In this document: positions 30,871 through 42,712 of the stretch, piece by piece
How the letters are laid out: each line of letters begins with the position of its first letter
Numbering within the stretch: position 1 is the stretch's first letter
Assembly (NCBI RefSeq): GCF_026914185.1
Contig: NC_070561.1
Location: 8,370,001 to 8,434,000 of the forward strand
Length of the DNA stretch: 64,000 nt
DNA from: Puccinia triticina
Lineage: Eukaryota > Basidiomycota > Pucciniomycetes > Pucciniales > Pucciniaceae
Reading direction: 5' to 3'
Made by a program: the position numbers and the translations under genes
Notes under the pieces: model-generated
Database searches by the model: none
Seen by the model: only the letters and a program-made list of their open reading frames with translations
Told to the model about the DNA's origin: nothing

Positions 30871-33669
30871 TCATAGATAGCGATGAGTTGAAGAAGACGG
30901 GTATATTGCAGACGAGGCTGAAATCGGAGATGGCGGAGAGCAGGGAAGCGGCGAGTTGAGATCTGGAGCCAGCAGAGATGGGCACAACGTGATTTGGTTC
31001 GAGTGTTCGTTATTCATTGATTGTCCGTGATGGTGTTGGTGCAGGTGGCATCGCTGCTCGGGTTGGGCAGGAGGAATGTTGGGTAAGTCCGTGTTGAATT
31101 TGAGACCCTGACTCGAAAGTTCATAAGTTGAAAGCAGAGTATTTTCAATGAAGTGATCGTTTGGGAAAGGTTCCTGAGTTTGTGATGATGGCACAGATAT
31201 AGATTGCAATTGAGATTGGTGTGGCGATAACGACTGTTGAGACGTGAACGAATGACATGCGGCGAGGGATTGATGAAAATTATCGACATCGCCGGTGTAA
31301 ATAACCCTATCATCCAATGCATCCTTTGGAGGATCGGAGGATATCAACGAAGATCCACAGGAGCCTCCATCAGCACTTTGGAAGGCGTTATCATTCAGAA
31401 AGCCGCTTAAATCGAAGGCACCAGGGAAAGCTTGAGATGCGGCATCCAATTCACGTAACCAGTCTGTGGTATCACTCATTGTTGTCCTTGCGATGAAATC
31501 GTGCTCAAATTGATCTAAATTCGGAGATCCCGTGATTTCAAACTTTTCTCCCTGGTGGCTTCCAGGTTGAAGGGACAGTTCGGACGAGAGTCTTTGCAAG
31601 AACTGATTTTCTGGACATTGCCGTGCTGGGGCAACATCATATTCCAGATAGTCCGTGGATCTTGGCGAGTATATGTCACCACCATGTACGTGATGTGACG
31701 CTGTCGGAGGCCCGAAACTTGAGTCGAACAAGTGCAAGTTCGAAAATTCAGTCAAGTCCATCGAACTCTGAGTCTTGTGGACCGATTTCGGAGGTTTCGT
31801 CGGCGCCGGTACTAGTGACTGAAAGACTTTCTCGCTTGAGCTACCAGATGTCGCATCGAGCGCTTCAAGTGTCGTTGTGGCTGATGTCTTTTGTGGTCGA
31901 GGGGTTGTGTCATTTGGACGTGGAGTCGTGATCATGGGCCGAGGAGTCATGTTGGTGAGATGGACTGGTATAGCCGGGCTAAGCGTCGTAGCCAACATCT
32001 GAGGGGCATTCAGTGGGCCGAGATCCTCTCCAGCAGACATCTGGGGGTCTGACAGCATCATGCTGAAATCGGAGAATGCATCTGCACCATGCGCTTTCAG
32101 GAAATCAAGCGAGGGGAGTTGATACTGATTTGGGTGCAAGTGACCTATCCCCCGGGAGGGGTGAGGGGGGTAGACTGATAAATCAATCGCCTCGAATGTC
32201 CCATGCTGTTGATTCGGTTCCGCCAAGAAATCAGGAACATTCGATCCAGATGCCTTCCTTGACCGAGGCTTGTAACCCGCAGCAGCACTGCAGTTGATGA
32301 GCATCAGTCTATGAAAAGTCGAACAACCGAAAAGGATAGAGTTTTTCCCAAGCTCACTATATTTCAGGGAATGCGTTCCGAAACCTGTCTCTCAAATCCG
32401 TAGCTTTTCGAGAAGCTAAGACCGGATCTCTTTGAATCGAACTCCACGCCGTGCCAAACTAGATGCACCACAAACTTGTGAGCTCGGATTCCCTTACATT
32501 TCAAGCATGGAATAGATGCAAAATAAGAGAGACATATTATATCAATACCTTTACGTAGCCACGTTTTAAGGCCGCGTCCTCTTCAACACTAAACTGCTTC
32601 CGCTCGCGTCTGACCGCGTTTTCGCCGAACAATGGGTTACCATTGGAATCGACTGATCTGACTCTAGACGAGATATGGGTTTTGGCATTAGGGTAATGCT
32701 TCCTATAAGCGTCCGGAAAATAAGTCCTGTGTAAAGGCAGTACAATCAATTGACATGTCGCTTTCCATACGTTATCTTTCCTTCTGGATAATCATCGATG
32801 ATAAGATAGAAAAAAACTGCTTTGTTCACCTAAATCGATCTTTCAAATCGCCCGGAGAACGATTAGCCAACACTGGTTCTGAATCTCGGATGGCCTTCCA
32901 TTGTCCAATTGCAAACTTCGATGATTTTATTTATAAATAAAGAGGAAGCACAAAACAAGCGAGAGCCTCGTAAGTGCGCCGAGTTTCCTTGTCACTGGGA
33001 ATCAAAATTGGAAAACCGACATTGTTGCAGCCCCTGACAAGTGCCTGAGTCTCTTCGCTGGTCCATTTGTTTCTCTGTCCGTGAGCTTTCTTCCTACTTT
33101 TAATGCTAACATTTCTGCTATTGTTCCCTTCTTGTTCTGATTGAAAGAACAGCCCAATCCACGGTTGAATAAATTAGCGTCGTCTCTCCCAAAACCAGAC
33201 ATACAAAAGTCAATCTGCTAATAGAACAGAATCTCATACTTGAGTTGGTTTGAAAGTTGAGATTTTCATCTTGAGATGAAATCGAGGTCACATCAGAGTC
33301 GGACGATCTGATCCTATCCGAATTGCATTGAGCCACTCTACGCGTCAGGTAATTATTATTACCATGACCTAAGAAATATGAATGGTTGTTTGAGCTGGCG
33401 AGTGAAATCGAGGTGTGATCCAAGTAAACAGGCGAGTTGGCATCTCTTTTTAACGACCGTGTATGATGTGATACTGAAGATGATAAGGGATTTGTCGGAT
33501 GGTTTTCGGATTGGTGTTTGTGTTTTTGGTCGTCTTGCCTGCCTGCTTCACACATCGGTCGCGGATCGTAGTAGTGATTATCCGCAGGAGGATGAGGGAA
33601 TGATGCGACATCTACTGGTGCAGACCTTGACGCAGATAGTGATTCAGTCGGGGAAGTAAGCATCAGCAT
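30871..33669 (-). CDS. Telobox double-Myb DNA-binding protein (Teb1/Tbf1-like)
   Basis: Exons reconstructed on the minus strand. A Ser-rich N-terminus starts at the ATG at 33669 and runs to a GTATGA donor at 33239. The first Myb begins RNKWTSEETQALVRG (about 33100-33050) and continues after an intron as FAIGQWKAIRDSEPVLANRS, then DLKDRFR. The linker is TYFPDAYRKHYPNAKTH (from 32726). The second Myb begins KQFSVEEDAALKRGYVK (ends 32549), continues in 32458-32358 as FGTAWSSIQRDPVLASRK, then TDLRDRFRNAFPEIY, and the last exon from 32287 opens AAAGYKPRSRK. DLKDRFR and TDLRDRFRNAFP match the telobox helix that reads TTAGGG-type sites. The 470-residue C-terminal tail is disordered and Pro/Ser/Thr-rich with a TPRP repeat (TPRPMITTPRPNDTTPRP). 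A nuclear transcription or telomere factor by homology. The junction between the first two exons is unsure. Confidence 0.75.
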
Positions 33670-34829
33670 TGGTGGCTAAGTGAGTATGGACTAACTGGCT
33701 CGGTTTACGATCCGAATAGGCTATTCCGATCGGCCGGCCGCATCGGTGGGGATTAGCAGGTCGGAGGTTGTCGAGGGTTGTTGTGTTTTGTAATGCTTGG
33801 ACATCTTTGGCCTTTGTTGAAGTTTGCAAAGCATTTTGGATTTCAAAGTAACATATGGTTTTTGGGGCACAGCACCGGTGTAATCTTCAGGTTTCTGCCG
33901 TACACAGCTCCGGGATCATTCCCGCTGCGACTGGATGCTCCTGAATCCAGCTCTGAATCTAATGGAGGCGGAAACTGGCGGAAAGCATCATCAATCCCAC
34001 CCGATATCTGCATATTCAAACGACGTCGGCCAAATCAACATGTAATACCAACACTACTCTCAACTTTTCCCTTTTCTTCTGTTTCTCTTCCTCTACCTAG
34101 TCAATTGGATTGTGTGTCGGAAGTTTTGTAGTCCCATGGGGCACCCCACATGTTAACGTCAGGCTTGCCCGTCTTGTTAAACTGCACTTTAAACAACACC
34201 CCACAGATCAATTGGTTTATTGCTCATACGTAAGAACGCCCTGGAAACCAAAATTGGTCCGCATGGCACAACAAGGTCTGTCTGTTTTATTTGTTTATAT
34301 TTATGTCCACTTTGCCGGGCCGCTCTGTTCTCCCATTCTTATCACAATGAAACCTTGACCGGCACTAGAGTGGACCAACCTGAGGTTTGTTGGAAATTAA
34401 AAAAAAACGTGAATGGTCTGACTCTTGATTGCAAGTGTCTTGATGCTCAACAGACTTGTAGCTGGGGATATTGGGGTCACCCAGTTCAAGAGCAAGATCG
34501 AAGCACTCGATGATGTCACATACTGTCGATGGCCCAGCGATACGACGATGGACGACGAGTCGGACGCTTTCCCGATAGGCTTGTCGCCTCGAGCAGGACA
34601 GTTTGACGCGGTCGCCTCCAGTAGCACACCTGGGCCCGCTGACTTCCCACCCTAGCCGCCGACAGACACGATGGACTCTTCTCCGCCTCGCAGCAGAGCC
34701 GTCCCCGTTCGCGCACTTGGTAGCAGCCCGGCTCCTCTCGAGAAAGCCCACGCTATTTGGCCAGCGTTACTCTGCTTAGCTCGCCCACCCCGCTCTGGGG
34801 AAATTTTTAAATTTGGCCTAACCCAACAT
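33670..34829. other. Upstream region of the Myb gene; no gene recognised
   Basis: Short frames on both strands at 34360-34760 (GC-richer, some Ser/Pro-rich) have no supporting splice or domain evidence. Presumed to contain the promoter of the minus-strand gene starting at 33669. Confidence 0.4.
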
Positions 34830-34839
34830 ACCCACAAGT

Positions 34840-35351
34840 AGAGATGGCAATTGGTACCCGGGTACCTGCCGCGTGTCCGGGTACCGCCTGCTTTTTTGGC
34901 CCAAAACAGATACCCGTACCCGTACTTGGCACCCGCGGCAGCGGTACCCGGGTCTTTTTGGCGGGTACTGGCAGTACCCGCCATGTTGTTTTTTGTAGGC
35001 ATGTACCTGCTCGCCGAGAGGAATCCCTCTTGGCGAGCTGGTTTTTGTATACCAGTGTTTGCTCTTTCTGGGCTGGTATCAATACACCAGCTGTCCAAGA
35101 GGAATCTCTCTTGGCCAGCTGGGGATATCACACAGGACTTGGAGACAAGTCCAGAAGGGGGGCGGGGACATACACAGCGGAAAAAGGTAGCATTATTGGC
35201 GGTTATCAAGCGGCGGTACCCAGGTACCCGCCTAAAAATTGCAAAAAACATACACCTGTACCGGTACTTGGCACCCGCGGCGGCAGTACCCGCCACCCTG
35301 ATGAGTGATGAGTACCCGCCGGCGGGTGCCGGGTACCCGTTTGCTATCTCT
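34840..35351. mobile_element. 512-bp TIR element with 10-bp target duplication (AGAGATGGC family)
   Basis: Ends AGAGATGGCAATTGGTACCC and, inverted, AGAGATAGCAAACGGGTACC. A 10-bp direct repeat ACCCACAAGT flanks it (34830-34839; 35352-35361). Inside are GGTACCCG-rich arms around two palindromic minisatellite units (GCTCGCCGAGAGGAATCCCTCTTGGCGAGC near 35010-35040, and a variant at 35085-35120). A 10-bp duplication suits Mutator-like (9-11 bp) transposition. No coding capacity. Confidence 0.75.
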
Positions 35352-35693
35352 ACCCACAAGTGAAACCGGGACAGTTTGGCAGCCTATTGGGCCAACCCCG
35401 GTCTTCCCCGTAGACCCCTTGTTCAGGGGTCAGCTACAAGGGGCTGAGTGTTTGAACCTGTAGCATCATCTGGCATCCACAATTTGACTTCAACATCTTT
35501 CACAGCCTGTCAACGGATGGGCTCTGGAGGATTCTTGGATATGCCTTAGCAAGGAAGCAGTCAAGGAATTAATTTGCGCTCAAGACTGGATTAACACAAG
35601 CAAACTAGCAGCCAATAAGCAAATTAATTTCTTTTTTTCTGTTTATGTAAAGTGTAGGAGGCATTTCAGACGCTTAAATGCCCCCCTGCCATC
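35352..35693. other. Short intergenic stretch
   Basis: Nothing recognised beyond the flanking repeats. Confidence 0.5.
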
Positions 35694-35901
35694 AATGCTG
35701 AAACAGGTACAATATATGGAGCGTATCTGGTAAACGTTTTTCATTGAAGATACAGACCTACAAGTCCTATTTTTTGTTTTTAGCCCTGATTATGTATAGG
35801 ATGGCTGAATACAAAAAATAGGACCTGTAGGTCTCCATCTTCAATGAAAAACGTTTACCAGATACGCTCCATGTATTGTACTTGTTTCAGCGTTGCTGCC
35901 A
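35694..35901. mobile_element. Foldback element
   Basis: Arms about 35698-35783 and 35806-35893 are close to perfect complements (TATCTGGTAAACGTTTTTCA and its complement), separated by about 22 bp. Non-coding, no TSD identified. Confidence 0.65.
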
Positions 35902-35934
35902 TCTGAAATCCAAACTATTTCAGTTTCTTGTTTA

Positions 35935-36310
35935 CACCACGGGTGCACCAAAAGTTTTCTGGATGGTTGTGAAAACCAAATTGATTGGATAGTGGTTTTC
36001 AGAACCAAATTGATCTGAATCTGGTTTGTGGACAAATTCTGTTGCCAAAAAGGTCCCAAAAACCGTGCCGTGAGAAAAGGAGCATCCAAACAGTTTCCAA
36101 AACCATTTCAAATGGTTCTGTAAATATTTTTCAAACCAAATTGGTTTCCAAAATATTTTTAAAACCACCTCAGGTGGTTCCAGAAATATTTCAAAAATAT
36201 CTGAAAATGGTTAGTCCGACTCGCTCTTCAGGACGTCCGGACTCAATTGAAAAAAATATTTTGAAAACCAATCAAACTGGTTTTCAAAATATTTTGTTGC
36301 ACCCGTGGTG
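35935..36310. mobile_element. TA-flanked TIR element, CACCACGGGTGCA family, copy 1
   Basis: Ends CACCACGGGTGCA and TGCACCCGTGGTG are flanked by TA (35933-35934; 36311-36312), as in Tc1/mariner. The interior is rich in AAATATTT and AACCAAATTG palindromes. 376 bp, non-autonomous. Other copies are at 55818-56606 and 59244-59593. Confidence 0.8.
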
Positions 36311-36360
36311 TATTTGGCTGAGGCCCGTGGGTTTCCCACAGGCCCTGCCTGTGAGCTAAA

Positions 36361-36418
36361 CCACTGCAAAAAAAAAATGTGTCAACTGTGAGCAGTTGAC
36401 CCAGTTTCTTTTTCAGTG
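36361..36418. repeat. Minimal 57-bp palindrome of the CACTGCAAAAAA family
   Basis: CACTGCAAAAAAAAAATGTG, TCAACTG, a short TGAG loop, CAGTTGACCC and TTTCTTTTTCAGTG: only the two terminal arms of the element at 27859-28107, joined without an interior. Confidence 0.6.
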
Positions 36419-36899
36419 AACAGGTTTGGGGCGGGCGGCAAATTGAGAAAAATTGACCCATCTCAAGCTTTCTGTTTATTCTGCAGCCCAAACCCGCCTG
36501 ATTAGAGATGGCCCTGCCGCACCCGGGTACACCACGGAGCACCCCCAAACGCGGTTTGACGTAGGACACAATGTGGAGACGACCCCGCAACCCCACCCTG
36601 AAGTTTTGGTGTCACCCAGAGCAGGAGTGATTGCCACCTGCGGTTGGCACAACCTACCACGTGATTCCCACGTGCGGGGCCTGCGGTCGGCGAATTCCTG
36701 ATGTTGGCCTGCCGTGGGAGCCGCGGTTGGGGTCTGGTGAGCGGTTCAACAATGGCCCGTCAAAAAATGACTTACCACCGGGATCAAACCCACACTGCAG
36801 GCATCTCAACAATTCAGTGGGGATTCAAACCCTGCGCAACAAGTATTGCAGCAACACTTGGCCGGCTAGCCAGCCGGCCACCGGGGTATGTACATACAC

Positions 36900-37180
36900 C
36901 GCATCTCTTGATGGCTGGCACAACGACCGGTCACCAACAGGAGTACGCACTCCTCTTGATGGCTGGCCCAAGGACCAGCCATCAGGAGGAGTCCTTGTGC
37001 CGGCCATTGAGAGTTGTCCACACTCCTCTCAACGACCAGCATAACAACTGGTCATCGGGAGGAGGAGTCCACACTCCTCTCAATGACCAGCACAAGGACT
37101 GGTCATTGGGAGGAGGAATCAATACTTCTCTCAATGCCAACACAGGCCGGCGTTGAGAGGAGTACATGCACCTCAATGCC
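36900..37180. repeat. 51-bp palindromic minisatellite
   Basis: Period 51 bp (37021, 37072, about 37123). Each unit pairs CACTCCTCTCAATGACCAG with CTGGTCATTGGGAGGAGG. A more diverged unit pair lies at 36910-37010. Confidence 0.75.
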
Positions 37181-37229
37181 CGGTGTGGAATCACTCTGAG
37201 GGAAGAATAGAGCTTGAGAGGGATTTGGT

Positions 37230-38095
37230 GCTTGAAGGGCTGCCTCTCAGGGGAACAAGAAAAAGAATATAAGAGTATGGACTCTTAAGGAAAGGTGTGG
37301 CTATAGAGGATTCTTGAGGTATGTCTAAGGGTTTACTTTCTACTAATCAAATAGCAAGGTAAAGGTAATGTAAAGTCTGTCCAACCTGATATATTTGGCA
37401 TAGACTTATCAAGCTTGTCCACTCTGATTTAATGGCATAAGCTAGGCTAGTGAATGGTGACCAGTGATCTGGATTGCTGGGACAGTATCTGATGGGGAAC
37501 AAAAGGTAGGGCCAAAGAGGGCAGACTATACACAAAATATTATGGGGCTGAGTTGTGGTTGGAAGAAAAGATGAAACAGTGAAAATTCTCAATCAAGGGG
37601 CTGAGGCTGAAAATGCTATGGGGATGGAAAGTTCTGGAATGAGGCTGGAATGTGGAGAGACAATGAAACATCAGAAGAAAGGGTTTACATACCATATGAG
37701 AGTCTGAAAAGGGAAGGGCTGAAACCAAAGGGGACAAGGGGTAACCAAGATGAAATCTCTATGGTTATTACATGTGTGGCTGATGCCAAGATGGGGTTGT
37801 TATGCTGGATTGGGAAGGGAGGAAAAGGTGATGAATATCCAGGGTCTTTCCTAATAGTCTGGCTCTGTCTGATGGGTGACTTTCTCCCACTTGTGCCTAG
37901 CTGGGTGCTTGAGAAATACTGAGTTGGTGTAGGTGGGTATCCAGAAGGTGGGGAAAAAGGGTGAAGAGAGAATGGGGGGCCTGTTGATGGGTATGAGCTG
38001 TCCTGGCCTTGATCCTTAAGGGAGGTGGGTGCTTGAGTATTCCAGAGAGGGTTATATTGAGGGGAAAAGACTTTGATTTTGGTGCCATGTTCAGG
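37230..38095. other. Interior DNA of the 3.06-kb element, no gene recognised
   Basis: Short frames only; none shows a domain or splice structure. Confidence 0.4.
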
Positions 38096-38099
38096 ATTG

Positions 38100-38440
38100 G
38101 CTTACCACACTGGTCTGTGCCGTCCATTGAGGGAAGTGTGTATGTACTCCTCCCAATGACCAGGCCTTGGGCCAGCCATTGAGAGGAGTGCGTACTCCTC
38201 CCAATGACCAGGCCTTGGGCCAGCCATTGAGAGGAGTGCGTACTCCTCTTGGTTACCAGTAGCTGTGCTGGCCATCAAGAGGTGTCTGTACTCCTCTTGA
38301 CACCAGTGTGTGCTGGCATCAAGAGGAGTGTGGACTCCTCCCAATGACTCCATGAGCTGGTCACCAAGAGGAGTGAGAGGAGTGTGTAATCCTCTCAATG
38401 GCCGGCACAAAGACCGGTTGTCAAGAGGTTGTTATGTACT
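38100..38440. repeat. 48-bp palindromic minisatellite
   Basis: Period 48 bp (38146, 38194, 38242), then more diverged. Units read ACTCCTCCCAATGACCAGGC, CTTGGGCCAGCCATTGAGAG, GAGTGCGT. It has the same design and core words as 36900-37180 but in the opposite order. Confidence 0.75.
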
Positions 38441-39240
38441 GCGGTGGCCGGCTGTCCAAATGCAAATCAGCCGGCCAAATTTTGCTGCATATTCTGATAT
38501 GCAGCAACAGCAAGATGCCCACAGTGCCAGCACATCACATCACTTTGAGGAGGGAGGGACTTCCAGCCTTGCCAACTACGGCACCACATATTTCTATGTT
38601 GGCCCCGCGGTTTATCATACCATAGAGACCATTTCTCCAAATCTTGTCAGACAAAGTCTGCGGATTTGGACCAAGACTCATCCTTTTTTTTTTTTTTTAA
38701 TTTCTCACTTATGTAGCCTTTTTCCAAACATGGAAAGAGGCTCAATTTTTTTTTTTTTTTTTAAAATCATTTCTTGGTTGGCCTAACGCGGGCTCAACCA
38801 GAGTGCACCATTGGCGCGCTACTCAGCGCCAGCCATGACCAGCTTGGCCCACCTGCTGAATGAAGCTGTTTGGGCTCTTGTCATGCCCAACCAGCTTACC
38901 CTGTGGGAACGCTGATCAGAGCCGGGATGGGTTGGCTGGGTTAGCCACGGCCAACCCATCCAACCCAGTGGTGGCTGAGTTGCCCCGCCCGCGGTGCTGG
39001 ATGGGTCGGGTCAAGGGGGGCCCAACCAATCTTCAACACAATCCCATCCCATGGTCAAACTCTGGGCGGGCAGGTTGGCGCCCACCCAGGCCAACCTTTC
39101 GCCGACCGCACTGTTGGGCCCACGTCAACCCAAGCTTGAATTTGAGCGGTGGTGTACCCGTTTTGGTGCGGGTACCTGCACCTTTTTTTGGCAAAATTGG
39201 ACACCTGCACCCGCGGAGTGGGTCAGAGCGGGTCAAAATC

Positions 39241-39395
39241 AACCGGAAGGATTCCTTCCAGTTGAAGAGGTTACAAAACCTCTTTGAACGGAGGGATTCC
39301 TTCTGTTCAAAGGGGTTCTGTAGCCTTTATGAGCGGAAGGATTCCCTGTGACCCCCTTCAACCGGAAGGAAGGCCTGCCCAGTCCTTCCGGTCGT
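39241..39395. repeat. Palindromic CCGGAAGGATTCCTTCCAG repeats
   Basis: Three to four diverged hairpin units around GGAAGGATTCCTTCC and GAACGGAGGGATTCCTTCTG, with GTTGAAGAGG/CCTCTTTGAAC arms. A third unrelated sequence with the same double-palindrome plan. Confidence 0.6.
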
Positions 39396-39572
39396 CGTGG
39401 CAGCCGCCACCTGCACAAACAAGAGCAGGTACCTGCTAGAATACCCGGGTACCCGCTCAATTTCTCCCAGAAATCCAGCATCCGCACCCAAACACGCACA
39501 TGCTGGCGGGTACCCGCCAGCAGATAGCAGGTATCCGCGACGGGTTTGTTGGGGCCATCTCTATGCCTGATT

Positions 39573-42500
39573 GGCATGCCTAGGTCAGGATGTTCAATGA
39601 AATCTTTTGTGGAAGTTCCCAAGCTGGAATCATCAATTTTTTAAAGGGAATGGCCATTGGAAATAGGTTGATGTGAAAGTAGAGGTGAGGTGGAGCTTTG
39701 GATTCAGGGAAATAAATGAACTAGCCTTCATCAAGGAAGCTACTGTGACATGTTTTGTATTAGTTTTGGCAATTGGGTGGGTTCAGGCCACCCATTGGCT
39801 AGCCTGTCTTAGCCCAAAAGTTAATTGGACAGGCTGGACTGGGTCCAAATATCAGGATTTTCTGTCCAGCCCAAATCTGGGTCCACAAAACCAGGAAAAA
39901 TAAGTGTTCACTAGACTACAGGTGAAATCTAATTCCAATGAGCTACCCACCAGTTTTACAGTTGGCCACATGGAAAGCCCCCTGTAGGAAACAAAGGGGC
40001 CATTGCAGCCTAGTGGTGGTAGGACCAGAGCAGGAACAAAGAAACCACCATTTTTGCTTGGTGTCACCTGATTTCTGGTGTCAATTTATTTTTCCTGTTG
40101 AATGATACAGAAACAGGCTGTCCAGCGGCCCCCTGTCAGGCCAACTGGCCAGCGGGTCATGGCAGGTGGCCTGCAGGCAGCCCTCTGGGGGCCTATGGTC
40201 TGGGTGGCACAGGCTTAAAAAAGTGTTTGCTGAGCTGGACATGGTTATTTTTCATTGTTGTGAGTACATACAGGTGACTATGAAACAGGAAATATATGTA
40301 GAAAACAATAAAAATGAAAGCATGATAAAAAGAGAAAAAATACAGGCTAATTTTTTTACTCCAATATTGAGAGCACAAGAGTGATTTTGTGATGTCTTTG
40401 TTCAGGAGGCTTTGGTAGTCTTCCAAGACACAAGTTAAACCCACAGTGGAAAATCCAGATTCTGATGCCACAGAGGCCTCTGGGGCCATTGATATTACTT
40501 TTTCAATGTTGGAAATGGTTGGGAAGCAGCATAAATTGACCCTCCACCAGCTGAGGAAAAAAATGGACTGTTACACCAATTTTACTAGTTGCTGTGAATT
40601 CCTGAACATTTGATTTTCACAAAATGTGGCTCAAATTAGTCTTAAGCTGAGCAGATGTAGAAAATACACATTGAACAAGTGAAAAGAAAGGTACAATTGA
40701 AGTGTGTTGAGTTTTTGTCCTCTGGACTTCTCCTTTTTCACTGCCTTCTGCCTCCATTCTACTTTTTTTCTCTGACTGTCCCTTTTCTCATGATCAACAA
40801 TGTCAAACAATCATGAAACCCCCCACTTAGTTCTGTCTCTTTCTCTTGGTCATGGTCTTGTCTAACTAAATCATGTAGACTTTGATCCCTGATTAGAATA
40901 GTCTGTGTCTTTCCAAGTCTATTGGCTTATACTACTGTGTGCACATTCTTTGCTGGTGACAGATGTTGTACCTTGTAAATTTTCTCTCATAGTTCTAGAT
41001 TCTTCTACTCATTTTTCACTCATATTCATAATGTTATCAACCACAACTTGATCCTGTGTAGATAGTCTATTTAGATTAGTCTAGACACAGCAATCAAGCT
41101 TCATTGGTTCTCTTCTCATTTTTTCTGTGCACCTTCCAGAGCCGCATCCGGTGAGCCCCTCATCCTCACTGCTCCTTCTCAAGCCTCTAAACTCATCTCT
41201 TTTCTGTGTCCGTGTGTTCAAGTCCAAATCCAAACAAAGTGGGCTTTGAACCCACAACCCTGCGTAATGTGAGAGTCAAACTCACATACTCAGCATTCAT
41301 GAGTGATGCTCTGACCATTGAGATAAGTACAAATTGCTCACATTGCTAGCTGTTGAATAAATTGGTTATTTAGGCTTGTGGGTGTAGTGTGTTGCCTCCA
41401 ATTCTGGTTGCACAAAAAAGCTGTGATTGCCCTGGGCGTGACTGTTGTGAATCTTCCAGGGGCATGAAAACATCCAAGATTCTTGTACTGGGAATAATGT
41501 TGCCAAGATCTTCAATGAATTGGTTTTTGCATCAGGAAGGATTTCCATGAAGAAATCACAAGAGGCATAGTCACCAGGGATGAATGGATGCAGATGGAAT
41601 TTCTGAGCCACATCAACTAGCCTGTGAGAGCCACAAGTGAGGGTTGACTTGATATTTTTGTTTTTAAGTTAGCTCATTGGTTGTCCTGGCAGTGAGATGA
41701 GCAACTAGAATGTGGAAAAGTTTGGTTTTCTTGATACCAGAGCTTTGGAGCCATACCATGTAGGGAGCCGCCAAAAACCAACATAAATTATTCAAATGGA
41801 CCTCCTTCTCAGCTGCTGAGGAACTACTTGAAGGACAGAATAGAGGTTGGAAGGGAGGTGGATAAATACACTAGTACTACATAATGTAAGGTATGCTAAG
41901 GATGCTGATATAAGATCTGCCTTCCTGACTAATTCTGATGGGGATGAGAGTAACACTAAGAAAAATAAGAAATAGGTGTGGCTAATTTCTACTTAATCTT
42001 AGACTGACTAGTATTTATGTCATATGAGCTTGAATAATATACCTAAGTTAAGAGAGAGAGAGTATTGGGGGTTGATATGGTATGTGTAAAACTCTTGAGT
42101 CAAGGAGAACCAAACAAGAGAGGGGGTAATATGATGTTTAGTTTCTCTGGAGTTTATTCTGAAGTTTGGTTGATGACTTAATTTCTTGAAATGAGGAAAT
42201 TTCTGCATAAATGGAAAATACAAAGGGGAGGAACTATAGTCCTTATATAAATGTTGAGAACAGATGTCAAGTGTTCTGGATATCAGAAGAAAAAATTTCA
42301 ACCCAAGGTTGAGGTGTGAATATGATCACTAGTTATGATGATGAGCAGTGTAAAGTAGGTATGTTGTAGAGTGGGCTATTTATGTACTGAAAGAGGTATA
42401 AGATGTGAAGATATGCTATGTATTTGTTTTCATCCTTATGTCCCTACAATGTAAATATCTTCTTTTATCCTGGAATCTTGTTGGATACATAGACTTGAAA

Positions 42501-42712
42501 AAGATTTATGCATTGACTCCGGAGGTTTGGATGTGACAGCTGCGTGACAGTTGTTTTGAGCCAGCTTTCACCCTGACCGGCAGTGTGCTGACCCAAGCCA
42601 ATCGATCACACTCCACTGGGCTCCTGTTGACCATCGACCACCACCCTTTCTCCGCCACCACCACCACCAGCAACCTCAACCAGCCTCTCCACAAGCACTC
42701 CAACCAGACATC
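39573..42712. other. Long intergenic stretch; septin 5' flank
   Basis: No gene recognised. A tRNA-like sequence lies at 41236-41328. The last ~200 bp are CT/CCA-rich (CACCACCACCACC near 42655), as expected of a fungal promoter or 5' leader of the septin. Confidence 0.5.
41236..41328 (-). other. tRNA-like fossil (A and B box)
   Basis: The minus strand has TATCTCAATGGTCAGAGC (A box, 10 of 11 consensus positions) and GTGGGTTCAAAGCCCAC (T arm with B box). The region between is too long for a plain tRNA and contains GTGAG-TTTGACT-CTCAC, which could be an anticodon arm. The acceptor strands do not pair. Probably a tRNA-derived repeat or pseudogene. Confidence 0.35.

Larger units (their letters stand above)
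36504..39562. mobile_element. 3.06-kb AGAGATGGC-ended element with three palindromic arrays
   Basis: The left end AGAGATGGCCC and the inverted right end AGAGATGGCCCC are flanked by GCCTGATT (36496-36503 and 39565-39572), matching 8 of a likely 10-bp duplication. Internal sequence includes GGTACCC-rich stretches near the right end (39420-39550), minisatellites at 37021-37180, 38100-38440 and 39241-39395, tRNA-like T-arm sequences near 36780-36870, and GGTTGG-rich DNA at 38920-39080. No transposase found. It could also be a composite of separate insertions. Confidence 0.45.

Noticed and set aside
34425..34760. Plus-strand Ser/Pro-rich frame upstream of the AGAGATGGC element
   Set aside because: Could be an exon, but no neighbouring exon or conserved motif was found.
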